Assembly: GCA_017893485.1 (NCBI GenBank)
Contig: CM030368.1
Coordinates: forward strand, 106,027,549 to 106,091,548
From: Hemerocallis citrina
Lineage: Eukaryota; Streptophyta; Magnoliopsida; Asparagales; Asphodelaceae
Reading direction: 5' to 3'
Length of the DNA: 64,000 nucleotides
The notes under the pieces were generated by a model. It did not search any database. It was not told the origin of the DNA and was given only the letters and a program-made list of their open reading frames with translations. The position numbers were made by a program, and so were the translations under genes. Positions within the stretch are counted from its first letter, which is position 1. Every line of letters begins with the position of its first letter. Positions 23,182 through 34,190 of this stretch are shown here, piece after piece.

Positions 23182-24466
23182 ACGCTTCTAAGTAGTACAA
23201 ATTTATAATGAACGACACCCTAGAAGTGGATATTAGAGTGTGAGTTCAGTTTATAGAGATTTAAATGTAAGCGATTTACATTTGTGTTGCTCTATAAGCT
23301 GATGTTTTTCTCTTTCCTTTTCCTATTGGATGGCTGGAGTCATGAATGGAAATTGTTATCGAATTTGCGTTCAACCTCATTCATGATGCCCTCCTCGTAT
23401 ACATTGATTTGAGATTGTATGCGAGCTCGTTTTCCCTGGGTATCAGAGTGGCGCAGCGGAAGCGTGGTTGGTTTGAACCGTCATTCATGATACCTTACAC
23501 ATAGACACACTCTCCCCTCAAATTATTTTTCTGTGAATTTTCATCATAGTACTCTTTCAACATTTAAATAAATATTTTCCTATACTATTTCAATGCCTAT
23601 CATTTGTCTATTTTCCTTAGTCTTGGTCTTTTTGAACTTGTTTTGATTGTCTTTCAGTCTTAAAATTCTGTCTTTCGTGTTTTATGTCACCTTATGTTTA
23701 TTCGTCTATGTCTGCTATTACTTTATATATTCTGTTAAATTTATACTACCAATATTATTTTCAATTATTATTATGCTTTGAATTTTGCTTGTGAATTTTG
23801 CTTATGTGCATTCATTTTACATGATTTGATTTTCTGATACGATACTCTTTCGTTATCTCGTATTGTCCTATATACTTCAGTATATTTTAACGAGATTGAA
23901 ATATTTTATCCGTATAAATACAACAAACTAATTTGATTTATTGTCTGCATTCAATACTATCGTTATTACATATTGTCTACTAATTTGTTTTGTTATATTT
24001 ATAAATTTTGTAATTACGTTTCCTTAATATAATTCATATACTCGCTATTCATACTTTACTTTATCCTATAATTTTAAATTGTCTTTACATTCTTGATTAC
24101 TATATATATTTTTCATTGATTTTATATGTGTCAGGTATTTCAAGATACTTACTATACATATAATTTCACCATCCTCCAATTACTATATTACTATTTTTAT
24201 GTATAATTGTTTGTGTTAATTGTCCTAATTTGCTACATTACATAGTTATTGTTTTCATTTGTACTTCCAACAGGTGCATGTATTCTACATTATTTGTTTT
24301 GGTGTTATAAATAATTTTTCAGTACTAATAATTAGTACCGTCTATGTTCGATATATCCTATACACCTATTTTGATATTTCGTTGTGTAACATCTTTTTCT
24401 GTATCATTGATTTTCAAACATAACACCATACTTTATTAAATCAACCCATATCTAATCTAAGTATAC
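23182..24466 (+). other. Non-coding 5' internal region of F
   Basis: AT-rich sequence without frames of note. The only recognisable item is the initiator-tRNA-like segment at 23442. There is no trace of gag. Confidence 0.6.
23442..23494 (+). other. Initiator tRNA-Met-like fragment inside F
   Basis: Bases 23442-23468 match the first 27 bases of plant initiator tRNA-Met (acceptor 5' strand, whole D arm, start of the anticodon stem), including an A-box-like TGGCGCAGCGG. The anticodon arm is missing. Then TTTGAACC and a terminal GATACC loosely resemble the T arm and the tRNA 3' end. It is not a functional tRNA gene. The identity is to a sequence recalled, not searched. Confidence 0.65.
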
Positions 24467-24721
24467 ATGGAAGATTACATCTTTCCATCTTCTGCTTTGG
24501 TGCAACTTAATGTCGAGAGGGCAAATATGCAACTAGACATCATTGGATGCAAACTGCAACTGGATGTCGGTGAGGCAAAGTTTGCAACCGAATGTCCAGA
24601 AGGCAAACTGCATCCGGATATCGTAGAAGCAATTATGCAACTTGAGATCGAGATAGGCAAGTCTGCTGTTGGATACCAGCAAGACAAACCTACACCAGAA
24701 GGAAATATTATACTTAGATAA
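24467..24721 (+). CDS. Small frame made of a 9-residue tandem repeat (84 aa)
   Basis: The only frame of interest in the F interior. After an 11-residue start come seven 9-residue units (24500-24688, 27 bp each), with consensus near (M/L)QLD(I/V)xxAK, then a 10-residue tail. The units differ in sequence but keep exact length, with no stop or indel. It could be an expressed repeat peptide or a 27-bp minisatellite that happens to be open. I know no family like it. No signal peptide or membrane segment is seen. Confidence 0.4.
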   Translation: MEDYIFPSSALVQLNVERANMQLDIIGCKLQLDVGEAKFATECPEGKLHPDIVEAIMQLEIEIGKSAVGYQQDKPTPEGNIILR

Positions 24722-25815
24722 CCCCTACCTTGTTTTTTTATAATATTCACTTACAACTATTCCATTTTTTTGGTACTAGCCTATACTATTTTATAATATT
24801 TTGCAACCTAGCATTATACTGTTTATACTGATTTCATTATTTATCAAACTTGTGTATTTTCTGCTTAATCTCAACTATCTTGCTGTCTTCTTCGTAGTAC
24901 TTTGTATTTTATGTGAGGTAGTACTCATACCACTTTATCGTATTTTGCTATTTTAGATTTGGTGGCTACTCACCCAACAAAAACATCTCTCTTGCTATTT
25001 ATGTATTTTGTTTATGATTCATAAAATTTTCTTTTATATCCTTGGTTTTGTGACACGTCATTGTTTTTCAACTGTAATGTCTTGTTTTACTGCTACAAAT
25101 CATTTATGATTTTCATATCATGCTATTTGTTTCACCCCTATAAATTTTTTTTCGCCTATGTACGTATATAGTTTCGCATACTGGTTTTCTTGGTCTACTT
25201 GATAAATCGAAATTATTTGGATTTTTGCCTTTTCATTTTTATCATACACATATGATTATTGTATTTACCTTACAAATTACCTTATGATATCAATTTATAT
25301 ACAAAATTATTTTTTATGTTGTCTATACTTTTACTATATTCCCTTCTCAGATATTTCTCAAACTGTTAAAATTGCTAGTTTTGTCATACAATATCAATTT
25401 GGTTTGCGACTTTCTACCACTTATTACTTTGATAAATTTTGACTACTAAATCTATTTATAGATTATCCATTGACTATAATTCTCTTTATTGCATTGTTTA
25501 CTAAACTATTGCACAATGAATGATTAAGTTTATTTATCATTGTACCTAATGGTTTACTTAATGGTATTTTGTATGAAAACTCTTTTCAACATATACTATC
25601 CTTTATTGTCGCGTTAATTTTCTTATGCTACTTTCTAGATTCATGTTCTGTTCTCATAAAATTTTAATACTCATAATTTTCTTAAATAGATTTTTGTCTA
25701 TTTCATCCACATTGCTTACTTTTATGCTATATGTATTTTCTTGATGTTTGCAATTTCTATATGTTATACTGATATTTTCTTTGGCGTGTACAAAATACAG
25801 CCTTTACCATAGTCA
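24722..25815 (+). other. Non-coding 3' internal region of F
   Basis: Very AT-rich, with T-rich and TATTTT-type runs. No frame, no repeat array and no pol remnant is seen until the 3' hairpin at 25816. Confidence 0.6.
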
Positions 25816-25850
25816 GTTCCAGAGACGGAACTATTCTAAAGGGGGGAGAG
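25816..25850 (+). other. 3' hairpin and polypurine tract of F
   Basis: GTTCC and GGAAC pair around AGAGAC (25816-25831). Then CTATTC and the purine tract AAAGGGGGGAGAG lead directly into the 3' LTR. The same order of hairpin then purine tract is found in H, which marks F as a chromovirus derivative. Confidence 0.8.
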
Positions 25851-28800
25851 CCCCGCAAAATTTAAATGACAATTTTGCCCTTGGGTGTTACGTACGTGCA
25901 TTTTGTACTGTTATTGATTATATCCATAACGCATTTTGATATGTATTTTGAATTCCAATTATTTATGCAATCCCGTATTCTTAAAATCCCATTTGAGACA
26001 ACTCAAATGCTAAATTTCAATATTTGAGTTTTACGTGCTTTTCACGTATTAATCGATGCACGTGTCGATTCTGGACATTCCACAGTTACTTGCAAAGTTT
26101 TCGATGGGTTTCAATTATTTATTTTTATAAACATGTTTAAATTCATTTTTTTAAATAGAATTCAATTTTTTTCTATTATAATTAAAATAAATTTTTACGT
26201 GCAATACACGTGTTTTCTGTATGTTTGAGTATATCATAGAAAATGTATATTAAATATACTTTATGTTGCATCCCAATTAACTATAAATATTTTTGGTTGA
26301 TAAAGTCAATTTTTGTATTTTTGAGATTTTACGGGCGACGCACGTGTTTCGGTGCACGTGTTTTAAGCGTATTATTCTTTCAAAATGAATTTCATGAAAT
26401 TGTGTGTGTCTATTTTAATTGTGCATGAAAAGTATAATTTTAAAGTTAATTTTTTATATTTATTACATATATAAATAAATTTTTTTAAAGAGATTAAATA
26501 AATAAATTATTTTGTACACAAAGCACGTGCACGTGCACACGTGCGATGTGCACACATTGTTGGGAGCCGGGCTGTTCATAAAAGAGTGAAAAACCTAAAT
26601 TTTGGATTTTAAAGTAGGAGGGAAAGCAAGTTTAAATTTTAGAAAATGGGAGTAGTGTGAAGGTAGTTATCTCATCATGGGTAGTTGCTACAACTCCCTA
26701 ATTCATCCTAGCCCTTAATATCTAACTAGTTGATCTAATCCTAGCCATTCAATCCACCCAAAATTATGTATACATACCCCATAGTTTCTTCTTATCTTAG
26801 TACATTAGAAAAATTTATTAAAGAGTGAAAAGATTTGAGATTGAGTAGTTTTAAGTTTTCCCCATTGGAGGTTGGCTATACAACCCAATTTGAAGCTTTC
26901 GGTTTTGGCAAGGAGCTAGGAGGAGAAGGATCTATTCGTGCATTCTAAGGGATTTTTCTAGGAGCTTTCTATTCGTATTTCTTCAACTTTAGGTGGGTGT
27001 TTCTTAAATGCTTTCTAATTTAGTAATAGAAATTTACATGATAGATGATATACAAACTAATTGTTGAAATTGAATTGGTATGATGAGATTACATGCTAGT
27101 TGTTGTAGAAATTGATTGATAAATTCTGATTATTGTGATAGATGTGAATTGTTAGATTTATGATTCACAATGTGTTATGATGATTGTTAGAATATTTGCA
27201 TGCAAGAATATGTGCCATTTGGCAAGTTTTAATTGTATGATGCATGGTTGAAATAGTAATTGAAATAATGCAAATGTGTATAAAAGAATTGTTTGTTGTT
27301 AATATGGCAAAGAAGTGCGGTTCTAACCTCAAAATATTTATTTATGTGAGTTAGAGATTTTATAAAGTGATTTCGATAAAAGACAACAGTTTATTTGGAA
27401 AATCGATTGGAGATATGTTTGATACATTTTAAGGATTTCATTGAAAAATGAGAAACTTGTGAATTTTAGAACATATACGATATTGTTTTTAAAGGAATAC
27501 ATTCTGGAAATGATCTATATTTTTATATGGAAGTACAAATCAATCAAAAGGGTCGAAAAATATATGCAGGCTGTGATTAGTGTAACTGAACAGTCAACTG
27601 TTTACCTTCTACTGTCGACTGGAAAGTATAAGAAATTGGGTTTTCGTCGGCAGGACAGTCGACTTACTACTTTCACAGTTGACTGCTGCTGTCCTGAATT
27701 TTAGTGTTTGAGTTTTCAAAGTATTCGCGGAACAGTCGACCGATACTGTCACCAGTCGACTGAACCGACTGTGATGATTTGATGTTAGCAGAACAGTCGA
27801 CTAATACCGACTGAGAGGTTTTGATGTTCGCTGAACAGTCGACTGGCACTGTCACCAGTCGACTGAACTGAACTGGTTTTTGGATCTTGAGTTTGGATTT
27901 GATTTTGACAAAAGTTAAATGAGTTTAAATATGAGATTTTATGATTATTAATACTTGATTAAAGTTTATTTTTAAATACATACAAGGATATGAATGATGA
28001 AATTGATAAAGATATCGAATTGAATTGGTCTCATGTTATGAGATTGTAAAAGAAATGTTTTTTTTTTGAAGAGTTGTGAACAAAAGAAAATGGAAATGAT
28101 TATTTGAGATTAATTATGAAATATTGTTGATCTCTAGGAAGAGATAGTTGTTGGAATCTAGAGGCTAGGCGAGACCCTAGTGACCGGCAGTTTATTTATG
28201 ATTTTGAGAGTTAACCGTTGAGGGTTGAGCGTCTCTTGAGAAGTAGCCAGGTAGGCTGACTGTCTCTGTTGTTTTGATTTAAGTCCGGTAGGGTAAGCTA
28301 GCTCTAGGTTGTGATGATTTTCTTTTAAAACAAACACTGTAGGGATGTAATGAAAGTAAGAGAAAAACATGAGTATGAGGGCCATTGGATGGGTGTTGTG
28401 AGGGTATGCACAGGCTGTCTTCACGATGCGTCGTGACATGACGTGGATACTACTCCAGAGTACCATTCCGGTAGCAACGCTTGTGGGATGTTTGGTGGCT
28501 GCAAGAGGATCGTGTGCCATGAAGGAGGCTGAATTACCGCAGAATGAATGCTTGATGAGTCAAGACATGGCGCGGGATTCCCCTCCAGGTTTTCTGTACA
28601 CGTGCTTGTAATCATAGAACATCTATGATACTTACCGAAATTACAGAGAGATACATAGTGAAGATATGATGAAAGTGATAGAAAAACACAAGTATAAGAG
28701 CTAGAGTTTACGGTGCGGGGGTGAGCCACAGAATGCATGCTTGATGAGTCAAGACATGGCGTGGGCACTACTCAGTAATGATCGGACTTTAACCACGCTT

Positions 28801-29536
28801 GTGGGATGTTTGGTGACTGCAAGAGGATCGTGTGCCATGAAGGAGGCTGAATTACCGCAGAATGCATGCTTGATGAGTCATGACATGGCGCGGGATTCCC
28901 CTCCAGGTTTTCTGTACACGTGCTTGTACTCATAGATCATCTGGGATACTTACCGTAGTTACAGTAGTAGATTAAGTCATGACGAGAGATTGAACCCTAC
29001 AAGATGAAGAACGATTAAGAGGCTTGCCCTCGGACCTATGTAGTATGGGATGCATAGAATCCGAACAAGTGTGCATTAGTCTCATGTAATATAAATAACT
29101 GCATTAAGGACTAAGTGCACCGCACAACACAACATCAACATGATAGTCCCTTTGTAGCTTTGTTTGTGATCAAGTTTGTGTTTGCTAAAGTATTTAAGAA
29201 TCGTTATACTGTTTCCGGCATAGAGAGGATGGCCGTGTATAATATTTCGTCAGTTGTAAGCAACTGACGTGCCCACAGTTTTATATGCAGGATTTGGAGT
29301 TACATGAAGATATAAAGATGATTTGATGCTGTTGATTACTTAAATGTTAAAGTTGTAACAATTGTACAATCATTATTGTTGTATTTTATTAATTCCGCTG
29401 TGTATTGATGTAAAAGACTTTGAAGTAATCGTTATTGAAATAAAAGTTTTATAATTCCTTGTAAAATTGCACGAAAGAAGTGTAAAGATCCTGTGGAAAT
29501 CTCGAATTCAGCTGTTTTTGGAATTCGGGTGTTACA
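25851..29536 (+). repeat. 3' LTR of element F (3686 bp), first 7 bases missing
   Basis: It begins CCCCGC, where the 5' LTR has TGTAACA then CCCTGC, so the terminal TGTAACA is absent. Otherwise it follows the 5' LTR closely. It keeps all seven G-boxes (about 26059-26545), the palindrome cluster (27591-27865, with three decamers altered by CpG-type changes) and the tandem duplication (about 28345-28945). It ends GGTGTTACA. Confidence 0.92.
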
Positions 29537-31117
29537 CACAAGGCAGGTGCCGAGCGTGTAAGGGTCTTCAGTGACTCCCAGTTAGTGGTCAACCAGGTAT
29601 CCGGGGAGTATGAGGCAAAAGACAACTGCATGGCTAGGTACTTGGCAAAGGTGAGGGAGCTTCTAGCTCTATTCAAAGATATTCAACTCCATTTGGTTCC
29701 CCGAGAGGAAAATGCGCAAGCGGATGCCCTCTCTAAGCTCGCCTCCTCGTCTCTCCAAGGTCTAGAACGACCATCTTGATAGAGGTCCTTCTCAAACCAA
29801 GCATTGACGAGACGGCTCGGAGCCAATGGAAGCCTACCCCCTAACACTTGGGGAAAATTGGATGAAGCCCCTCTTCGAGTACCTCCGGGATGGAGTCCTT
29901 CCCATAGATCCAAAAGAAGCAAAGAGGATTAGTACACGAGCAGAGCGGTACACACTCCTGGACGGAGTCATGTACAAATGCTCCTAAACCCAGATCAATG
30001 GTCGACCCTATATGAGATGCCTTTCTCCGGAGGAAGCGCTCTACGCACTAAAGGAGGCCCATGATGGTCTATGTGGCGCCCACTTGGGAGCGAGATCCCT
30101 AGCCCGGAAGCTCTTGAACTATGGCTACTTCTGGCCCACACTACTAAGTGACTCCGAGGAGTACGTCCGCCAGTGCGACTCTTGCCAGAAGTTCACCCCA
30201 ATCCGTTGCCTACTCCAAGCACAACTTGCTTCCTTGGCGAGTCCAATCCCCTTTGCAATGTGGGGGATGGATTTGCTCAGACCCTTCCCTCCAGAACCAG
30301 GCCAGCTGAAGTTCTTAGTGGTAGCAATAGACTACTTCTCAAAATGGATCAAGGTCGAACCTCTTTCAACAATCACCGAGCAAAAGGTGCAGAAGTTCTT
30401 TTGGAAGAACATCGTCTGTCAGTTCGGGATACCTCGCATCCTTATAACCAACAACGGAACCCAATTCACGGAAGCGACCTTTCGCAATTTTTGCACCGAC
30501 ATTGGGATTTAGTAGCGGTTCTCTTCAGTAGCGCACCCCCAGTCCAATGGCCAAGCAGAAAATCCGAATCGACAAATCCTCTCAGGCTTGAAGAAAAGGC
30601 TTGACAAGTCCACCAAAGGGCTATGGGTCGAACAACTCCCCAATGTGCTTTGGAACTATCGCACCACCAAAAGTGCTCCAATGGGAGAGTCCCCATTCAA
30701 CCTCACGTACGGATCCGAAGCTCTCATCCCTTTGGAGGTGGGCCTGCCTTCGCCTCGACTCATAGCTACAATGAGGTGCAGAACGCGAACCTGCTTCGCA
30801 ACTACCTAGACCTCATTGATGAGGTTCGTGAGAGAGCCACAATTCGCCAAGAAACCTACCATCGTAGAAATACTCAAGCTTACAATAAGACGGTACGACC
30901 CACCAACCTAAACGAAGGGGACTTAGTGCTGAGAAAATTGTCAATTGACGATCCAAGCAAGAGAGGCAAGCTAGCACCCAATTAGGAAGACCCGGGGTGC
31001 GTATCAACTAGAAGAGTTATACGCCTAGGCGCATATCAACTCGAAGACCCGGGGGGCAGGAAGATACCAAGGACATGGGACGCGGAGCACTTGATGAAGT
31101 ACCAAGAGGGTTTCTAA
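29537..31117 (+). pseudogene. pol: Tat pol end: second RNase H end and integrase, broken
   Basis: Resumes the C frame after F with KAGAERVRVFSDSQLVVNQ (the last catalytic Asp of the second RNase H) and PREENAQADALSKLAS. Integrase follows: HHCC zinc region near 30060-30190 (CDSCQK), the first catalytic Asp in WGMDLL, the second position Asn instead of Asp (TNNGTQF, 30450-30452), and the Glu in GQAENPNR. Stops lie at 29777, 29986, 30510 and 30983, and a frame change near 30520. The C-terminal end reads EHLMKYQEGF and stops at 31115. Related to D, which has lost this part. Confidence 0.88.
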
Positions 31118-31340
31118 ATACTGCTCCAAGCAACTTCCCCAAGAGCGCTCCAAAAGACATGTCTCAAAATCCTTACTTGTATCTTCTTTTTATCAAAGTG
31201 TAAAGGCAGCCTGCAACTTAGAAGCGGCCGCCCAGTTGTTCTCCATAAAAAGAAATCTCTTCTTCTCAAGTTCTCTATTTTTTGGGTAGTCTAACTTTAC
31301 TTATATACTTACAAAAATTTTTTAAAATTTTTGCACTAAA

Positions 31341-31797
31341 ACGACAAGTTCGAAGTCAACCACTTGGCTCGATTCCGCTTCAACTACTTTCTTATAAGCA
31401 AGTAAGAACTGGTTCGCCATTCGGAATTGCTCCCACAACCGTTGATTCTCTCTTTAAACGATGAGTTCGGAGTCCAACACTTGGCTCGATTCCGCTTCAA
31501 CTACTTGCTTATAAGCGAGTAAGAAGTGTTTCGCCATTCGGAATTGCTCCCATAACCGTTGATTCTTTCTTTAAACGACGAGTTCAGAGTCCAGCACTTG
31601 GCTCGATTCCGCTTCAACTACTTGCTTATAGGCGAGTAAGAAGTGGTTCGCCATTCAGAATTGCTCCCACAACCGTTGATTCTCTCTTTAAACGACAAGT
31701 TCGGAGTCCAACACTTGGCTCGATTCCACTTCAACTACTGGCTTATAAGCAAGTAAGAAGTGGTTCACCATTCGGAATTGCTCCTACAACTGTTGAC
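31341..31797 (+). repeat. 117-bp tandem repeat, four units
   Basis: Units start at 31341, 31458, 31575 and 31692. Each contains CACTTGGCTCGATTCC, CTTATAAGCnAGTAAG and GGAATTGCTCC. The last unit is incomplete. It lies between the integrase and the antisense frame of C. The flanking 31118-31340 has no feature. Confidence 0.92.
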
Positions 31798-32015
31798 AAA
31801 TACAAATGCTAGCGAAGAACACAAGTTCGCAAAACAAGTACTATTTCATTCGAATTTGGGATTACAAGTCTAATTACAAGACCAACTGCTCATGTTTACA
31901 GCGAGATACAAAACTTGTACAAAAAAGTTTGTAATATCACAAGGGAGACGCCCTAATGCCTCCTAGGAAGTGGGATACTCCTCTTGAGCAACAAACGAGG
32001 TCGATGAACACCTTG

Positions 32016-32768
32016 TCACTGCGAACTTACACCCGTGGAGGTCTCTGAGCCGGCGAGCCGAGTTGTGTCATCGAGAGTTGCACCAACTGAGGCCCCGCTC
32101 GACGAGCTAGCCACTCCGCTCTGTGCGTCTCCAGGACGCCCCAAGGTGGGAGGCGAACGTAATGCCAACTCATGAAATGACCGTCCCTGTGAGTACTCTC
32201 CTCGGGTGCAGGAAGTGGTCCTAATGCTGCTTCCCTCTGAGAGATGTCGCAACCGATGAACCTCTGCCTCTAACTCAACGATTCGCTCCTTCAGCGAGTC
32301 GTCTGTCACCTTAACACTTAGCCGAGGCGTTCGACTCGTATTGCCTGCACGAGAAGCTTCGGTGACAGTACGCCGAAGCTGCGCCGTCTCCAAACTCTTT
32401 TCGAGCACCACATTCTTTAAACCGTCTCTCTCAGCTCTAGTCTCGAACAAAGACTATCGAGTGGACTCTAGCTTCTTGCCTAGCTTGCTGGACTTCGAGG
32501 GACTCCCTTCCTCCACCTTCCGTGCTTGCTCCTTCAGTCACTTCAGTTCGGAAGTGCGACGCGTCAGCATCAGCTTGTGATGACCTAGTTCTGCCTCGCT
32601 CTTGAGAAGCCTTTCTCGACCTCGAGAGAGAGCCAACCTAGCCGCTCCTAGGTCAGATCGAAGACGAGACACCTCGGCCGCTTCCACCGTCGGTATTGCT
32701 TCGACTATTTGATACGGCTCGGCGATCTGAAAAGGCAAGGACACGACAACACTAAGCTGGAGAAACAC
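32016..32768 (-). pseudogene. Antisense coiled-coil frame in element C
   Basis: One minus-strand frame of about 250 residues, opposite to C pol, with two in-frame stops (about 32538 and 32454). The sequence is rich in Glu, Arg, Leu and Ser with heptad-like spacing (SRLRSDLGAARLALSRGRER, then RIVELEAEVHRLRHL), and ends in a Ser/Gly/Thr-rich tail. Tat elements such as Grande are known to carry antisense genes between pol and the 3' LTR, which fits the position. The function is not known to me. The acidic frame upstream (32963-33184) may be part of the same gene, for example as another exon. Confidence 0.6.
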
Positions 32769-32962
32769 CTACTCGCATATAAGCAACTCAGGCCCCAACA
32801 CTTAGTCATTTTTTTGCCAAAAGACAATCAATGAATTCAAAATATCTCCAACACTTGTTCAAAATAGAGAAGTTCATTCATTTAAAAGCTTGATTACTAC
32901 ATAAGAGCGATGGCCAGTCTGCTGTAAGGCAATACAAAAGCGACAAAATAAGACAACTGAAG

Positions 32963-33184
32963 TCAGAGGGCCACCTTGAGTGGCAGCTCGGTGATGGGCT
33001 CCTCAGTGGTCATCTCCCCAACCTCCACTATCGCTGTCTGGGGGTCGGTCACAATCTCGTCGCCCCCTTTCTCCTCCTCTTCTGCCTTCTCGTCCTCCTC
33101 GTCAATGGCTGATGGATGGCTCAGATTTTGCCACACCCACAAAACGACAAAATCACGTTTTCTCGTGATCTGAGCCTCTTGCAC
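32963..33184 (-). other. Acidic antisense frame upstream of the coiled-coil frame
   Basis: 73 residues with a Glu/Asp-rich middle (IDEEDEKAEEEEKGG). Its start overlaps the first unit of the 33105-34190 repeat, so the N-terminal part is repeat-derived. It could be an exon of the antisense gene or a chance frame. Confidence 0.3.
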
Positions 33185-34190
33185 CGAGATTCGAGCTAGA
33201 TGGATGTCCCAGACCTAGCCACGTAGCTTTTCAGCTATCGAAGTGCCGAGCTACCGAGGGCCAACCTACCGAGGTGCCCATTCGGAGAAAGACGCCTCCG
33301 AGCTTCCAGAGCACTGACCTCCGTATTGGGGAAAAAATGCCTCCGAGCTCCTTGGACTGTCGGATCATCGAGATGTTTGTGCCAATGACTAATGGATGGC
33401 TCAGATTTTCCCACGTCCACAAAATGATAAAATCACATTTTCTCGTGATTTGAGCCTCTTGCGCCGAGATTCGAAACTGATGGACGTCCCAGATCTAGCC
33501 ACGTAGCTCGGAAGCCATCGAAGCACCGAGGTGTCGAGCCACCGAGGTGCCCATTCGGAGAAAGACACCCACGAGCTACGGGGGCCACCGAGGTGCCCAT
33601 TCGGAGAAAGAAGCCCCCGAGCTACCGGGGCACCGACCTCCGTATTCGGAGAAAAACACCTCCAAGCTCCTTAGACTGTCAAATCGTCCAGATGTTCGTG
33701 CCAACGGCTGATGGATGGCTCAGATTTCGCCACGTCCACAAAACGATAAAATCACATTTTCTCGTGATCTGAGCTCACAAAACGACAAAACCACTACCGA
33801 GCTACCGAGCTTCCGAGGTGCTGAGCTGCCCATTCAAAGAAAGATGCCCCCGAGCTACCGGGGTACCGACCTCCGTATTGGGGAAAAAATGCCTCCGAAC
33901 CCCTTGGACCGTCAGATCGTGCAGATTTTTGTGCTAACGGCTGATGGATGGCTCAGATTATGCCACGTCAGCAAGATCACATTTTCTCATGATCCAAGCC
34001 TCTTGCACCGTGATTTGAGCCCGGTGGACGACCCAGATCTAGCCACGTAGCTCGGCGGCCATCGAAGCGCCGAGCTACCGAGCTGCCCATACGGAGAAAA
34101 ACGCCTCCGAGCTACTCGAACCGTCAAATCACTCAGATAATCACGCCAGCCACTGATGGATGGCTCAGATTTTGCCACGTCATAAATAAG
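33105..34190 (+). repeat. Five-unit degenerate tandem repeat of about 215-320 bp in C
   Basis: The block TGATGGATGGCTCAGATT recurs at about 33109, 33391, 33710, 33942 and 34155. It is followed by CCACGTC and, in most units, ACATTTTCTCGTGATC, then by runs of the short motif CCGAGCTACCGAGG. Unit length varies because the short motif varies in number. 34190-34627 is AT-rich and featureless. Confidence 0.85.

Larger units (their letters stand above)
19474..29536 (+). mobile_element. Element F: LARD-like non-autonomous element with 3.7-kb LTRs
   Basis: LTRs 19474-23165 and 25851-29536 are near-identical over their length. The 5-bp direct repeat CACAA flanks it (19469-19473 and 29537-29541). A perfect initiator tRNA-Met primer site follows the left LTR, and a GGGGGGAGAG purine tract precedes the right one. 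The 2.7-kb internal region has no gag or pol. Primer site, TGTAAC...GTTACA ends and the 3' hairpin are those of Tekay-type chromoviruses, so such an element would have to supply the proteins. Low LTR divergence makes it one of the younger insertions. Confidence 0.93.

Noticed and set aside
23442..23494. A functional tRNA-Met gene
   Set aside because: The anticodon arm is missing and the acceptor stem pairs over only four bases. Only the 5' half matches.
31341..31797. A satellite DNA array independent of element C
   Set aside because: There are only four units, inside the C 3' region in the position where Tat elements often carry tandem repeats.
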